From assembly GCA_003667865.1 (NCBI GenBank), contig CP033051.1, positions 693,501-757,500 of the forward strand: DNA of 64,000 nt, written 5' to 3'. Below are positions 1-8,000 of the stretch, one piece after another. Within the stretch, counting starts at the first letter, position 1, and every line of letters begins with the position of its first letter. Position numbers and translations under genes: made by a program. The notes under the pieces were generated by a model. It worked only from the letters and a program-made list of their open reading frames with translations. It had not been told where the DNA came from and did no database searches. Origin of the DNA: Rossellomorea marisflavi (GTDB lineage: Bacteria > Bacillota > Bacilli > Bacillales > Bacillaceae_B).

Positions 1-2
1 AA

Positions 3-893
3 GGAACTGAAGTCACAGAAACAGAAGAAACCGATGCTTCGAATACAGAAGCACCAGTTGAAGAAGGTCCCTATACAGTGGTTGATGACCGCGGTTTAGA
101 TATTGAATTCGAAGCAGTTCCTGAGTCAGTAGTTTCGTTAGCTCCAAGTAATACGGAAATCTTATTTGCATTAGACAAAGGCGATACCGTTGTTGGGGTA
201 ACAGACTATTGTAATTATCCAGCAGAAGCTTTAGAGATTGAAAAGGTTTCAGATTCTGTTACGGTCAATCAAGAAGCAGTACTAGCCTTAAATCCAGATG
301 CTATTATCGCATACACTGTTGGTAATGAAGAAAGCATCAAAGCATTTGAAGATGCAGGAATCCCTGTATTTGTTATTGAATCAGCCCAAACAATTGAGGA
401 TGTCTATGGAGACATTGAACAGCTTGCTGCTGTTATGGGTGCTGAGGATAAAGGTGAAGAACTGAACAGCTCAATCAAAGAACAAATCTCTACAGTGGCT
501 GAAAAAGTATCGACACTAGAAGAAAAGCAACCGGTGTATTTCGAAATCAGCCCGCTACCAGAAATCTTCACAGCAGGTTCTAATACATTCCAACAAGAAA
601 TCTTAGCTGCTGCAGGTGTTCAAAATATTTTTGAAGACTTAGAAGGCTGGGCAAAACTAAATCAAGAAGAGATTGTTGCTCGTAATCCTGAAGTCATCTT
701 AACGACGGTTAATTACGTTGAAGACCCAATTGGGGAAATTAAAGCACGACCAAGCTGGAATGAAATCCAAGCTGTAGTAAACGACAAAGTGTTTGTACTA
801 GACGCGGATGTCCTATCTCGCCCTGGTCCAAGAATTGGTGAGGCAGTTGAATTGACTGCTAAGACGGTTTATCCGGAGTTGTTTGCTCAGTAG
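3..893 (+). CDS. ABC transporter substrate-binding protein, BtuF/siderophore-binding type (5' end outside window)
   Basis: This is the C-terminal part of a class III periplasmic-binding-type protein (Peripla_BP_2 family), which would capture cobalamin, haem or a ferric siderophore outside the membrane for an ABC importer. The reading frame is open to the window edge. An acidic Glu/Thr-rich linker before the domain is typical of the stretch after a lipoprotein signal, which would lie upstream. The domain opens with VVSLAPSNTEILFALDKGD and then GVTDYCNYPAEA, the pattern of BtuF-like proteins, and ends with SRPGPRIGEAVE. A GTG at 78 would give a shorter frame but begins inside the linker, so I do not take it as the start. 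The substrate cannot be told, and no permease or ATPase lies downstream because an IS follows. Confidence 0.85.
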   Translation, partial: GTEVTETEETDASNTEAPVEEGPYTVVDDRGLDIEFEAVPESVVSLAPSNTEILFALDKGDTVVGVTDYCNYPAEALEIEKVSDSVTVNQEAVLALNPDAIIAYTVGNEESIKAFEDAGIPVFVIESAQTIEDVYGDIEQLAAVMGAEDKGEELNSSIKEQISTVAEKVSTLEEKQPVYFEISPLPEIFTAGSNTFQQEILAAAGVQNIFEDLEGWAKLNQEEIVARNPEVILTTVNYVEDPIGEIKARPSWNEIQAVVNDKVFVLDADVLSRPGPRIGEAVELTAKTVYPELFAQ

Positions 894-906
894 TTTGTTG
901 GCGGGG

Positions 907-934
907 GGAAGCGTGGGGACGGTTCTTGTGCTTC
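907..934 (+). repeat. REP-like dispersed repeat, forward
   Basis: One unit of the family with consensus GGAAGCGTGGGGACGGTTCT followed by TGCGCTTCC. The ends are complementary (GGAAGCG / CGCTTCC), so the single strand can fold into a hairpin with a roughly 15-base loop. A second unit (951-970 continuing at 2698) follows at once and is split by the IS. Confidence 0.8.
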
Positions 935-1053
935 TTTTGCTTCTTTTGGGGAGAAGCGCGGGGACGGTTCGAGACCAGTGAAAAAGTCAGTTATCATTTA
1001 TAACCTTCGGTTTTAAGTTTGTTCTGCTTGACTTAAATAATTTTAAACACAAA

Positions 1054-1116
1054 AAAGCCCTCCTAATGTTATAATTTTGTATCGACCAAGAAACAAAATT
1101 TTACTAGGGGGGCTTT
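1054..1116 (+). promoter_or_regulatory. Leader hairpin overlapping the transposase ribosome binding site
   Basis: AAAGCCCTCCTA followed by an ATAATTTTGT arm can pair with ACAAAATT and then CTAGGGGGGCTTT across a short loop. The right arm contains the only good Shine-Dalgarno sequence (GGGGGG) of the transposase, whose ATG follows four bases later. Transcripts entering from outside the IS would fold this and hide the ribosome binding site. A TATAAT lies inside the left arm (1070-1075); if it is the -10 box, native transcripts would start inside the structure and escape it. That last step is inference. The same structure is present in the second copy. Confidence 0.65.
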
Positions 1117-1119
1117 ATT

Positions 1120-2655
1120 ATGCTTCGAATTGAGCCAAAGCAATCAAGTTTTCATTCAATATTATATGATAAAATTCCAGAAAATCATACCCTTAAGAAG
1201 ATTTCTTTAGTAGTAGATTTTAGTTTTATTAATATTTTACTAGCGGACAGTTATTGCGCAGGATTTGGTCGTCCTGCAAAAGAACCAGAATTAATGTGTA
1301 AACTTCTCTTATTACAACAACTCTGTAACCTTTCAGATGAGAAGCTTATTATGGATGCAAATTTAAACCTTGCCCACTTATATTTCCTTGGGGTAAATCC
1401 TGAAACGGTCCTACCTGATAAAAGTCTATTATCCAAATTTAGAACGCAACGCCTTGGAGAAACCACGCTCGATGAGATCATTACTGAGGTCGTAAGACAA
1501 TGTATAGAACAAGGTATTATTGAGAGTAAGAGTGTTAGTATTGACTCTACTCATATAGAAGCGAATACAAAAAAGAAAACCCCTGAAAGAATCATGAAGC
1601 ACTTAGCTAAAAGAATTATCAAGACTTACGAAGAAGAATCCGGTAATCCCTTAGAAAATCTACCAGCAATTCCAGAGTACCAGGAAATAGAGGATCACAA
1701 AGAAGCAAAAACTGTGATGAAAACCTATTTAGAAACTGTCATTGACGAAGTCAATAAGCGTACATCTGTTAAAGAGTCTCAGACTCATAAGGTCATTCAA
1801 AAGTCTCGTGAGATACTAAAAGACCCAAAGTTTTTGAACCAAAAAAGTATTCGTTCCCTTATCGATGAAGACGCAAGGGTTGGCAGGAAGAGTAAAACGC
1901 AAGACTTCTATGGCTATAAAACGGAGTTTGTGATGACAACGGATGAACGAATTATTACTTCAGTAAGGACTTCAGATGGTGCTTATGTGGATGGCAGTTA
2001 TGCAAAGGAAATGTTGGCGGAAACGCAAAAAGCAGGTGTGATACTCGAAGAAGTCTACGGGGACAAAGCCTATTTTAGAAAGTCGATTCTTGAAGATATT
2101 AATGCCGTAAAAGCGAAAGCTTTTATACCTGTTAGTGCCACAGTCTACAGAATAGATGAAAGTGAATTTACATACAACAAAGATTCCGATGAATGGCAGT
2201 GTAGTCAAGGGAATATCACTGTAAACAAGAAGTATCATAGTTCTAAAAGAAAAGATGGTACCAGAAGGGAAGGTTATAAATATTATTTTGAACTCAATCA
2301 ATGTAAAGCGTGCCCTCTTCATGATGAGTGTGCTAAGACGAGTGCACGAAGAATACTATCTGTGGGACTAAATTCAACTGAATTTTACGAGATCTCTCAA
2401 TACCAAAAAACAGATGAGTTCAAAGAAAAGTATAAAAAGAGAGCCTCCATAGAAGGAAAAAACGCGGAGCTCAAAAGATTCCACGGCCTATCTCGAGCAA
2501 AGGGGTATGGTCTTTTAAGTGTGTCCATACAATCAAAATTGGCTGCATTAGCAGTAAATTTAAAGAGGATAGCAGCAATAGCAGCTTCCTCTTTAACTGT
2601 ATTTTTAGATGAATATCTAATGACCCACTTTAATTTTCAACTATTTACCATTTAG
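1120..2655 (+). CDS. IS1182 family transposase, copy 1
   Basis: A 511-residue DDE transposase of the IS1182 group, which cuts and joins the ends of its IS. The N-terminal part (DUF772-like, about residues 15-120) has the family pattern FGRPAKEPELMCKLLLLQQL. The catalytic core begins around residue 140 with SVSIDSTHIEANTKKK and continues with DEDARVGRKSKTQDFYGYK and EVYGDKAYF. A Cys-rich patch (CKACPLHDEC) and the C-terminal RASIEGKNAELKRFHGL, which holds the likely catalytic Glu, complete it. The length is normal for the family and the frame is intact. The second copy differs by Thr/Ala, Arg/His and Glu/Lys changes. It stands alone inside the IS; its start is set by the GGGGGG ribosome binding site. 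Confidence 0.93.
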   Translation: MLRIEPKQSSFHSILYDKIPENHTLKKISLVVDFSFINILLADSYCAGFGRPAKEPELMCKLLLLQQLCNLSDEKLIMDANLNLAHLYFLGVNPETVLPDKSLLSKFRTQRLGETTLDEIITEVVRQCIEQGIIESKSVSIDSTHIEANTKKKTPERIMKHLAKRIIKTYEEESGNPLENLPAIPEYQEIEDHKEAKTVMKTYLETVIDEVNKRTSVKESQTHKVIQKSREILKDPKFLNQKSIRSLIDEDARVGRKSKTQDFYGYKTEFVMTTDERIITSVRTSDGAYVDGSYAKEMLAETQKAGVILEEVYGDKAYFRKSILEDINAVKAKAFIPVSATVYRIDESEFTYNKDSDEWQCSQGNITVNKKYHSSKRKDGTRREGYKYYFELNQCKACPLHDECAKTSARRILSVGLNSTEFYEISQYQKTDEFKEKYKKRASIEGKNAELKRFHGLSRAKGYGLLSVSIQSKLAALAVNLKRIAAIAASSLTVFLDEYLMTHFNFQLFTI

Positions 2656-2772
2656 GGGAACAGAGAAAGAAAAAAACGTTAGTTTTTCACTGGTCTCGGA
2701 CGGTTCTTGTGCTTCTTTCGCGCTTCTTGGGAAGTGCAGGAACGGATCTCGCGCTTTATTAAAATCCACAAA

Positions 2773-2813
2773 AGAAAAGAGTTCATTGCTATAGGAGCAA
2801 TGAACTCTTTTCT
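2773..2813 (+). terminator. Long hairpin, possible bidirectional terminator
   Basis: A perfect 18-base stem, AGAAAAGAGTTCATTGCT with its complement, around a 5-base loop, followed by TTTT. Nearly the same stem core (AAGAGTTCATTGC) recurs at 40557-40600, also close to REP-like repeats, so it may be a mobile or duplicated element rather than a gene's own terminator. Confidence 0.6.
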
Positions 2814-2862
2814 TTTCTACTATGCAATTTACAAACCCCAAACATTAGGATTATTAAATATG

Positions 2863-2893
2863 AGGAAGCAGGAGAAGCGTCCCCATGCTTCTT
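2863..2893 (-). repeat. REP-like dispersed repeat, reverse
   Basis: Reads GGAAGCAGGAGAAGCGTCCC and then CATGCTTCTTC, the reverse-orientation form of the repeat. With the forward unit split by the IS it forms an inverted pair. A worn unit also lies at 2729-2758. Confidence 0.7.
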
Positions 2894-3088
2894 CTGCTTT
2901 AAAAATGTTGCCTCAAATACTTATTTTCAAGTATTCCTTTCCTCTTGGAGAGAATATAATAGATTAAAAGACTTTGGAAAATGGTTACAATTACGTTTCA
3001 GGTCGCTATTACTCTAAGGATACGAATCCTCCTTAAAGGATCTGGATGCCTAATGTAAACGAAAACTTCCTTAGTATGGAGGAAACAA

Positions 3089-3370
3089 ATGAAGATATTC
3101 CTTATCATCAGTCAATTAATCTTTTTACTACTGTGCATCCTGTGGCTACCCATATGGGGATTATCATTTATGAGTTTTGACAATGGCATCGCATTAGGAA
3201 ATACCCTTTTTGTATTAACTATCGGTTTATATCCTATTGCGGTTCTAACCTGTTCGGTGATAGCCTGGTTCCTACACGTTAAAATGAAATTACATCGTGC
3301 ATCAATTCTGGTCAACCTAGTCCCAATGCTGTGGATTGTTGGTTTTGCGATGTTTATTCTTATCTTTTAG
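3089..3370 (+). CDS. Small membrane protein of unknown function (93 aa)
   Basis: A hydrophobic protein with three predicted membrane spans: residues about 4-27, 36-62 (after the SFDNGIALGN turn) and 72-93. A short basic loop (HVKMKLHRAS) lies between the second and third. GGAGGAAACAA directly before the ATG is a strong ribosome binding site, which supports real translation. I recognise no family. It stands alone between repeats. Its TAG stop codon shares a G with the first base of the next REP-like repeat, so the repeat abuts the gene exactly. Confidence 0.7.
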   Translation: MKIFLIISQLIFLLLCILWLPIWGLSFMSFDNGIALGNTLFVLTIGLYPIAVLTCSVIAWFLHVKMKLHRASILVNLVPMLWIVGFAMFILIF

Positions 3371-3409
3371 GAAGCGTGGGGAAAGCGCGGGGACGCTTCT
3401 TGCGCTTCT
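3370..3409 (+). repeat. REP-like dispersed repeat, forward
   Basis: A forward unit with a duplicated left half (GGAAGCGTGGGGAAAGCGCG, then GGGACGCTTCTTGCGCTTC). It begins within the stop codon of the preceding gene. It has GCTTCT where most copies have GGTTCT, a variant shared with the unit at 4425, the two units that bracket the RAYT. Confidence 0.75.
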
Positions 3410-3460
3410 TTATGAATTAAACTTGAACGAAGCTGCATAAAGTTTTGGTTAGAAAGAAAA

Positions 3461-3492
3461 AAAGGACATCCGGTAAATAACAGATGTCCTTT
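3461..3492 (+). terminator. Rho-independent terminator-like hairpin
   Basis: AAAGGACATC and GATGTCCTTT form a perfect 10-base stem around a 12-base loop, with an A-run before and T-rich bases after. It lies between two convergent genes and could stop transcription from both sides. Confidence 0.7.
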
Positions 3493-3591
3493 GATTATAA
3501 GGAAGTTGTTAGACGAGTCTTTTACTTGCAACAAATCAGTTGAATTTTCTATAAACCTAATAAAGTCCTTTTCACTTTGAAGACCTAACTA

Positions 3592-3620
3592 GGAAGCAGT
3601 AGGTCCGTCCCCTCGCTTCC
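3592..3620 (-). repeat. REP-like dispersed repeat, reverse, abutting the RAYT gene
   Basis: Reads GGAAGCAGTAGGTCCGTCCC then CTCGCTTCC. It ends two bases before the RAYT stop codon. Together with the unit at 4425 it brackets the RAYT gene, the arrangement usually seen for RAYTs and the REPs they mobilise. Confidence 0.8.
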
Positions 3621-3622
3621 CT

Positions 3623-4402
3623 TCAAGCCTTAAATAAAAGATTCGGAGATATACCTAGTATCCTTGCTGCTTGTCTTTGCGAGAGTCCTTTGATTCTCTT
3701 TACTTTTCTTAGGATTTGGTTTCTTTGGTCCATAGGTAAACTTTTAATTTGAGGGATTTCGTAACTCCCAAGCTGCTTTTTAATCTCTATTCTTGCAGCA
3801 TCATCTGTCAGCCTTTTTCTAATCTCCACATCTTCCTCAAGAAATTCGTCATTATTATTTCTTTCATTAAATTCCTTAAACTTCTTTTGAGCGATTGACT
3901 GAGCTGGTGAAAACATACGTAGAATATCGTAACATTCCAATAAATCAGTAGGAAATACACTCTTTCCATAATACCCAAGACAGCTACTCCACTTCCATTC
4001 ATTAGGGTGTGTAACCATATAAGCTTTTACTGGGTTTTGATGAATGTATCTTGCTACCATTACCAATGACTTTTCTGTTTCAACATTTTCACTCTTGAAG
4101 CGACCTTGGAATAGGTGTCCAACCGTATCGTATTTCCAGTTATAATAATTCGCATAACTGACACCAATCCGTTTCATCACCAAAGAAATCCCTTCATTTC
4201 CTTCTTTCACAAGCAAATGATAATGGTTATTCATTAAGCACCAAGCATAGACTTTCATAGCCGTCGTATTCTTATATTTCTTCACTGTATTAAGAAACCG
4301 AATACGGTCAGCATCATCATGAAAAATTTCCTGCTTATTGGCTCCTCTATTAATAATGTGATAAATTCCTGTACTACTTTTTAACCTAGCACTGCGTGGC
4401 AA
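3623..4402 (-). CDS. REP-associated tyrosine transposase (RAYT, Y1/HUH family)
   Basis: A single-strand DNA nuclease of the IS200-like Y1 superfamily. RAYTs are thought to cut and spread REP palindromes. The HUH motif is NNHYHLLV, preceded by MKVYAWCLM. GHLFQGRFKSENVE and the tyrosine region MVARYIHQNPVKA are family hallmarks. The C-terminal quarter (RNQILRKVKRIKGLSQRQAA) resembles a helix-turn-helix tail. I place the start at a TTG preceded by AGGAGAGGTG, giving a 259-residue protein that begins with the usual PRSAR. A longer frame from an ATG at 4447 would translate part of the flanking repeat. The frame is intact, so the system may still work. It is flanked on both sides by units of the dispersed repeat that fills this region. 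Confidence 0.88.
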   Translation of the reverse strand: MPRSARLKSSTGIYHIINRGANKQEIFHDDADRIRFLNTVKKYKNTTAMKVYAWCLMNNHYHLLVKEGNEGISLVMKRIGVSYANYYNWKYDTVGHLFQGRFKSENVETEKSLVMVARYIHQNPVKAYMVTHPNEWKWSSCLGYYGKSVFPTDLLECYDILRMFSPAQSIAQKKFKEFNERNNNDEFLEEDVEIRKRLTDDAARIEIKKQLGSYEIPQIKSLPMDQRNQILRKVKRIKGLSQRQAARILGISPNLLFKA

Positions 4403-4424
4403 CGGATCAATCACCTCTCCTTTC

Positions 4425-4452
4425 GGAAGCGAAGGGACGCTTCTCATGCTTC
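4425..4452 (+). repeat. REP-like dispersed repeat upstream of the RAYT
   Basis: GGAAGCGAAGGGACGCTTCT followed by CATGCTTC. It lies just upstream of the RAYT ribosome binding site. The reading frame that continues rightward from here (to 4640) shows no coding features. Confidence 0.75.
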
Positions 4453-5030
4453 ATCAAAAAGATTCCATCCAAACTACTTGCCTTTCCTTCTTGATGGCTA
4501 AAAGAATATTCAATTCTCCAATAATCCTAGACGTTCTTGAACAACGGGATAGCTTGGGACTTCTGAGCCAAAATACTGTCTCTTTACTTTGGGTGAATAA
4601 ATCGGGTGAATTATTAGATAGGATTTTACTAGTTACGTAGTTTCGTTTACTTTAAGTAGCGTATAAAGAGGGAGATTTCCAAGAGTGTCTACCTTAAATG
4701 AAGGTGTGAAGGTGTGGAGAGGAGCTGAGTTTACTTTACCAGTTTAACTTAATTTTCCATATTATGCAATGATGAAGAAGCACTGGGACGGTTCTCTCGC
4801 TTTGTTCCTCGACTTATAAATTCTATCAACTATACCTATTTAAGAAGTTCTTATCACTGTCTATTCTTGAAATAGGAAGCAGCAGAAACGTCCCCACGCT
4901 TCCCTAAAAAATTTGGAGCTTTTTGTCGAACCATATAATATAATAGTACTAGTTTTCTAATCTTTTTTTAGTTATATAGTAATACTGAAACTCACATTCA
5001 TCCCAAAATTAAACACAGTAGGAGAAACCA
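4453..5030. other. Gene-free stretch with one inverted REP pair
   Basis: Forward unit at about 4776-4803 and reverse unit at 4875-4904, separated by about 70 bases, form a BIME-like inverted pair. The rest is AT-rich and shows no credible gene. AGTAGGAGAAACCA before 5031 is the ribosome binding site of the next gene. Confidence 0.7.
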
Positions 5031-8000
5031 ATGAATAAGAAATCTAAGTATCTTATCTCTCTCGTTGTTATTTTTTCAATTTTCACATCAATATTTTCAC
5101 CTTTTGCTCGTCCTCAAATTGTTAGTGCTGATACAGTAAATAGTACTATTAATAGTTGGTGTACTAGAAACATGGAATCGAAAGATATCCTTTGTGACAA
5201 TGCAACCGACAGTTTGCTAGTCACCAAAGATTATGAATACCAAAGTGACATAAGTTCAATAAAGTTTAACCTACCAGAGAATATACCCTCTAATGCACAT
5301 ATTGATTCAGCTACACTTATTGTCACTCCAACATATGTAACCAATTGGAGTAATTCAGATACCTTAAATGTAGTAGTCGATTTGCCTGTCAATGAACAAA
5401 GTTGGACAATATCTGATGAAAAGAATGGATTATCAGGAATAACCACAATAAAAACGTTTAACAAACAACAGGAAAATATCCCACAAGCAATTGATGTTAC
5501 AAAACAAGTTGCAAAAAGAGCCTTAGATTCAAGTACGGCTACATTTGTTCTTTACACAAATGACCCAGAAGCAGGAATCGCTCTAGCTTCTCCTTTAATG
5601 ACTGAAATGCACTATGTAACAAGTCTTCAAATAACCTATTCACTCCCAGTAAACCAAGCACCAACAGATGTCATTTTATCTAATACTGAAATAGCTGAAA
5701 ACGAACCCGCTGGGACGACTATCGGACTATTGCATGCGACGGATCCAGACCACAATTTTGAATTCACCTACTCTTTAAGCGGACCGGATGCAGATAAATT
5801 TCGAATTGCAGGAAATACTCTTCTCTCAAATGGTGTTTTTGACCTTGAAACAATGAGTAAACCTACATATGATATCACAATCATGGTAACGGACTCTGAT
5901 GGAGGAACCTATAGTAAAAACTTTTCAATCCAAGTGACGGACAAAGCAAATGGAAGATTAAGTGGTTTATCTGTAAGTGAAGGTGCACTATCTCCTTCAT
6001 TTAACCCTGGAACATTAAGCTATTCTCTTGATATTCCGAGCTCTTCTAGCAGCTTTACGGTAACACCTTCTTTATCTGATTTAGATGACACCATTACGGT
6101 CGATGGAACAACTGTATCAAGCGGACAATACTCCAATCCTATTACTATTCCAGCTGGAGGATCAAAAACGGTCACCGTTGCTGTTGCAGATCAAGTCACA
6201 TCTGAATTAACAGAATACAAAATTATGGTGAAGCGCTTTCCTTCTCATAATGCCCTTTTAAGTGCATTAACTTTAAGTCATGGCACTATAACGCCTAATT
6301 TTAATAGTTCTACTCTCAATTATCATACTACGGTGAATGGCTCTGTAGATCGTATCACTGTAACACCTGTAGCAGCAGATTCAACTGCTACTATTACAGT
6401 CAATGGCGCCCATCTTCATCCTGGCGCAGCCTCAGATCCAATATACCTAGTTGCAGGGGAAACTGAGAGTATTGATATAACCGTTACCGCACAAAATGGA
6501 ACACCAAATACTTACACAGTCAATGTGTATCGTCAATCAAATAATACAAACCTTCAAGATTTGGTGATTAGCGAAGGGACTCTATCTCCTGCATTCGAGA
6601 AAGAAACATTACAGTATCATACAAGGGTAGCAAATACTGTAACCGATTTAACCGTTACTCCTACATTAGATGACACAAAATCTAGTATGACCATTAATGA
6701 CGTTGCAGCTCAAAATGGAGTACCTTCACAGAGCATTACGCTATCTGAGGGAGCGAATCCTTTAACCATTATCGTTACATCCGAGGATGGTAGCACAAAG
6801 ACGTATCAAGTAATGGTTTATCGAGAGTCCAGTAATGCTAATTTAAGTAATCTAGCCCTTAGTAATGGGGCCTTAGATCCTGTTTTCGCTTCACATAACG
6901 AGCATTATCAAACAAATGTTGAACATACTGATACAAGTATATCTGTTACCCCGACAGTTGCTGACTCTAATGCAAAAGTTGAAGTAAACGGAGTACATAC
7001 AGTCAGTGGGGTGCCATCTACTCCAATCCCGCTAAATGTAGGGAACAATACGATACTAGTGAAGGTCACAGCAGAAAACGGCAGCAGTAAAACCTATACC
7101 GTAACAGTAAACCGGGCACGTTCAAGTAACACGAACTTAAGCAGTTTAGTAGTTCACGGTGGAGAACTACACCCAAACTTTAACCCTTTAACTCAAAGTT
7201 ATACGACCTCAGTTGGTCATGCTGTAGAACGTGTTACTGTGACACCTGCAGTTGAAGACTCGACAGCTACTGTTATAGTGGATGGGGTTCCCGTCACAAG
7301 TGGCATGGCATCTGCTCCTATCAATCTAGCTATTGGGGAGACGAAGCTGATAGAAGTGATGGTGACGGCACAAAATGGCGTTCACAAGACATATAGAGTC
7401 GATGTCTATCGCCAATCGAACAATGCAAACCTACATCACCTTTCAATAAGTGAAGGGATGCTGGCTCCAATTTTTGAAAAAGAAACGTTGCACTATCATG
7501 CGACAGTAGGCAACGCAACTACAATGGTGAATGTAATTCCAACTGCTGAGGATGCCAATGCTATTGTTAAAGTAAATGGAGTGCGAGTCTTAAGTGATAC
7601 TCAATCAGAGAATATTATGCTCCAAGAAGGAAGCAACACTGTCCAAATAGTAGTCACACCAGAGGATGGTTTATCAAAAACCTACACAATCACTGTATAT
7701 CGACTCTCTAATAACGCGAATGTAAGCCAATTAATCAGTAGTGAAGGGACGTTAGATCCTACATTTAACCCAGCCATTAATCAGTATCACATCAATGTAG
7801 GTCATTCGGTTACAAACCTGACTCTCACACCAACATTGGCTGATTCTAAGGCAACATTGGAAGTGAATGGAGAGGCTGTAGGTAATGGAGTAGAAACACT
7901 TCCTATTCCATTGAACGTTGGAAATAATACGATACATGTTGATGTTACGGCTGAGGATGGCACGTTAAAAACATACACCATAACCGTCAATCGTGCGCGT

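Larger units (their letters stand above)
971..2697 (+). mobile_element. IS1182-type insertion sequence, copy 1 (1727 bp)
   Basis: The element starts with GAGACCAGTGAAAAA and ends with its inverse complement. It is flanked by a 9-bp direct repeat, GGACGGTTC (962-970 and 2698-2706), the target duplication. Removing the element and one duplication restores an intact REP-like repeat. It holds one transposase gene. A second copy of exactly the same length lies inverted at 44270-45996, and their proteins differ at only three residues that I can see. Both copies therefore look recent and probably active. Confidence 0.93.

Noticed and set aside
1251..2322. Minus-strand frames of 76 and 116 codons inside IS1182 (mirrored in copy 2)
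   Set aside because: They lie antisense to the transposase, have no ribosome binding sites and recur only because the IS is duplicated.
2707..2967. 86-codon plus-strand frame after IS1182 copy 1
   Set aside because: It runs through REP-like units and both arms of a hairpin and has no ribosome binding site.
4403..4447. N-terminal extension of the RAYT to the first ATG
   Set aside because: It would translate part of a REP-like unit and the AGGAGAGGTG site; the TTG at 4402 gives the usual family start.
4446..4640. 64-codon frame opposite the RAYT start
   Set aside because: It begins in a REP-like unit, lacks a ribosome binding site and shows no family pattern.
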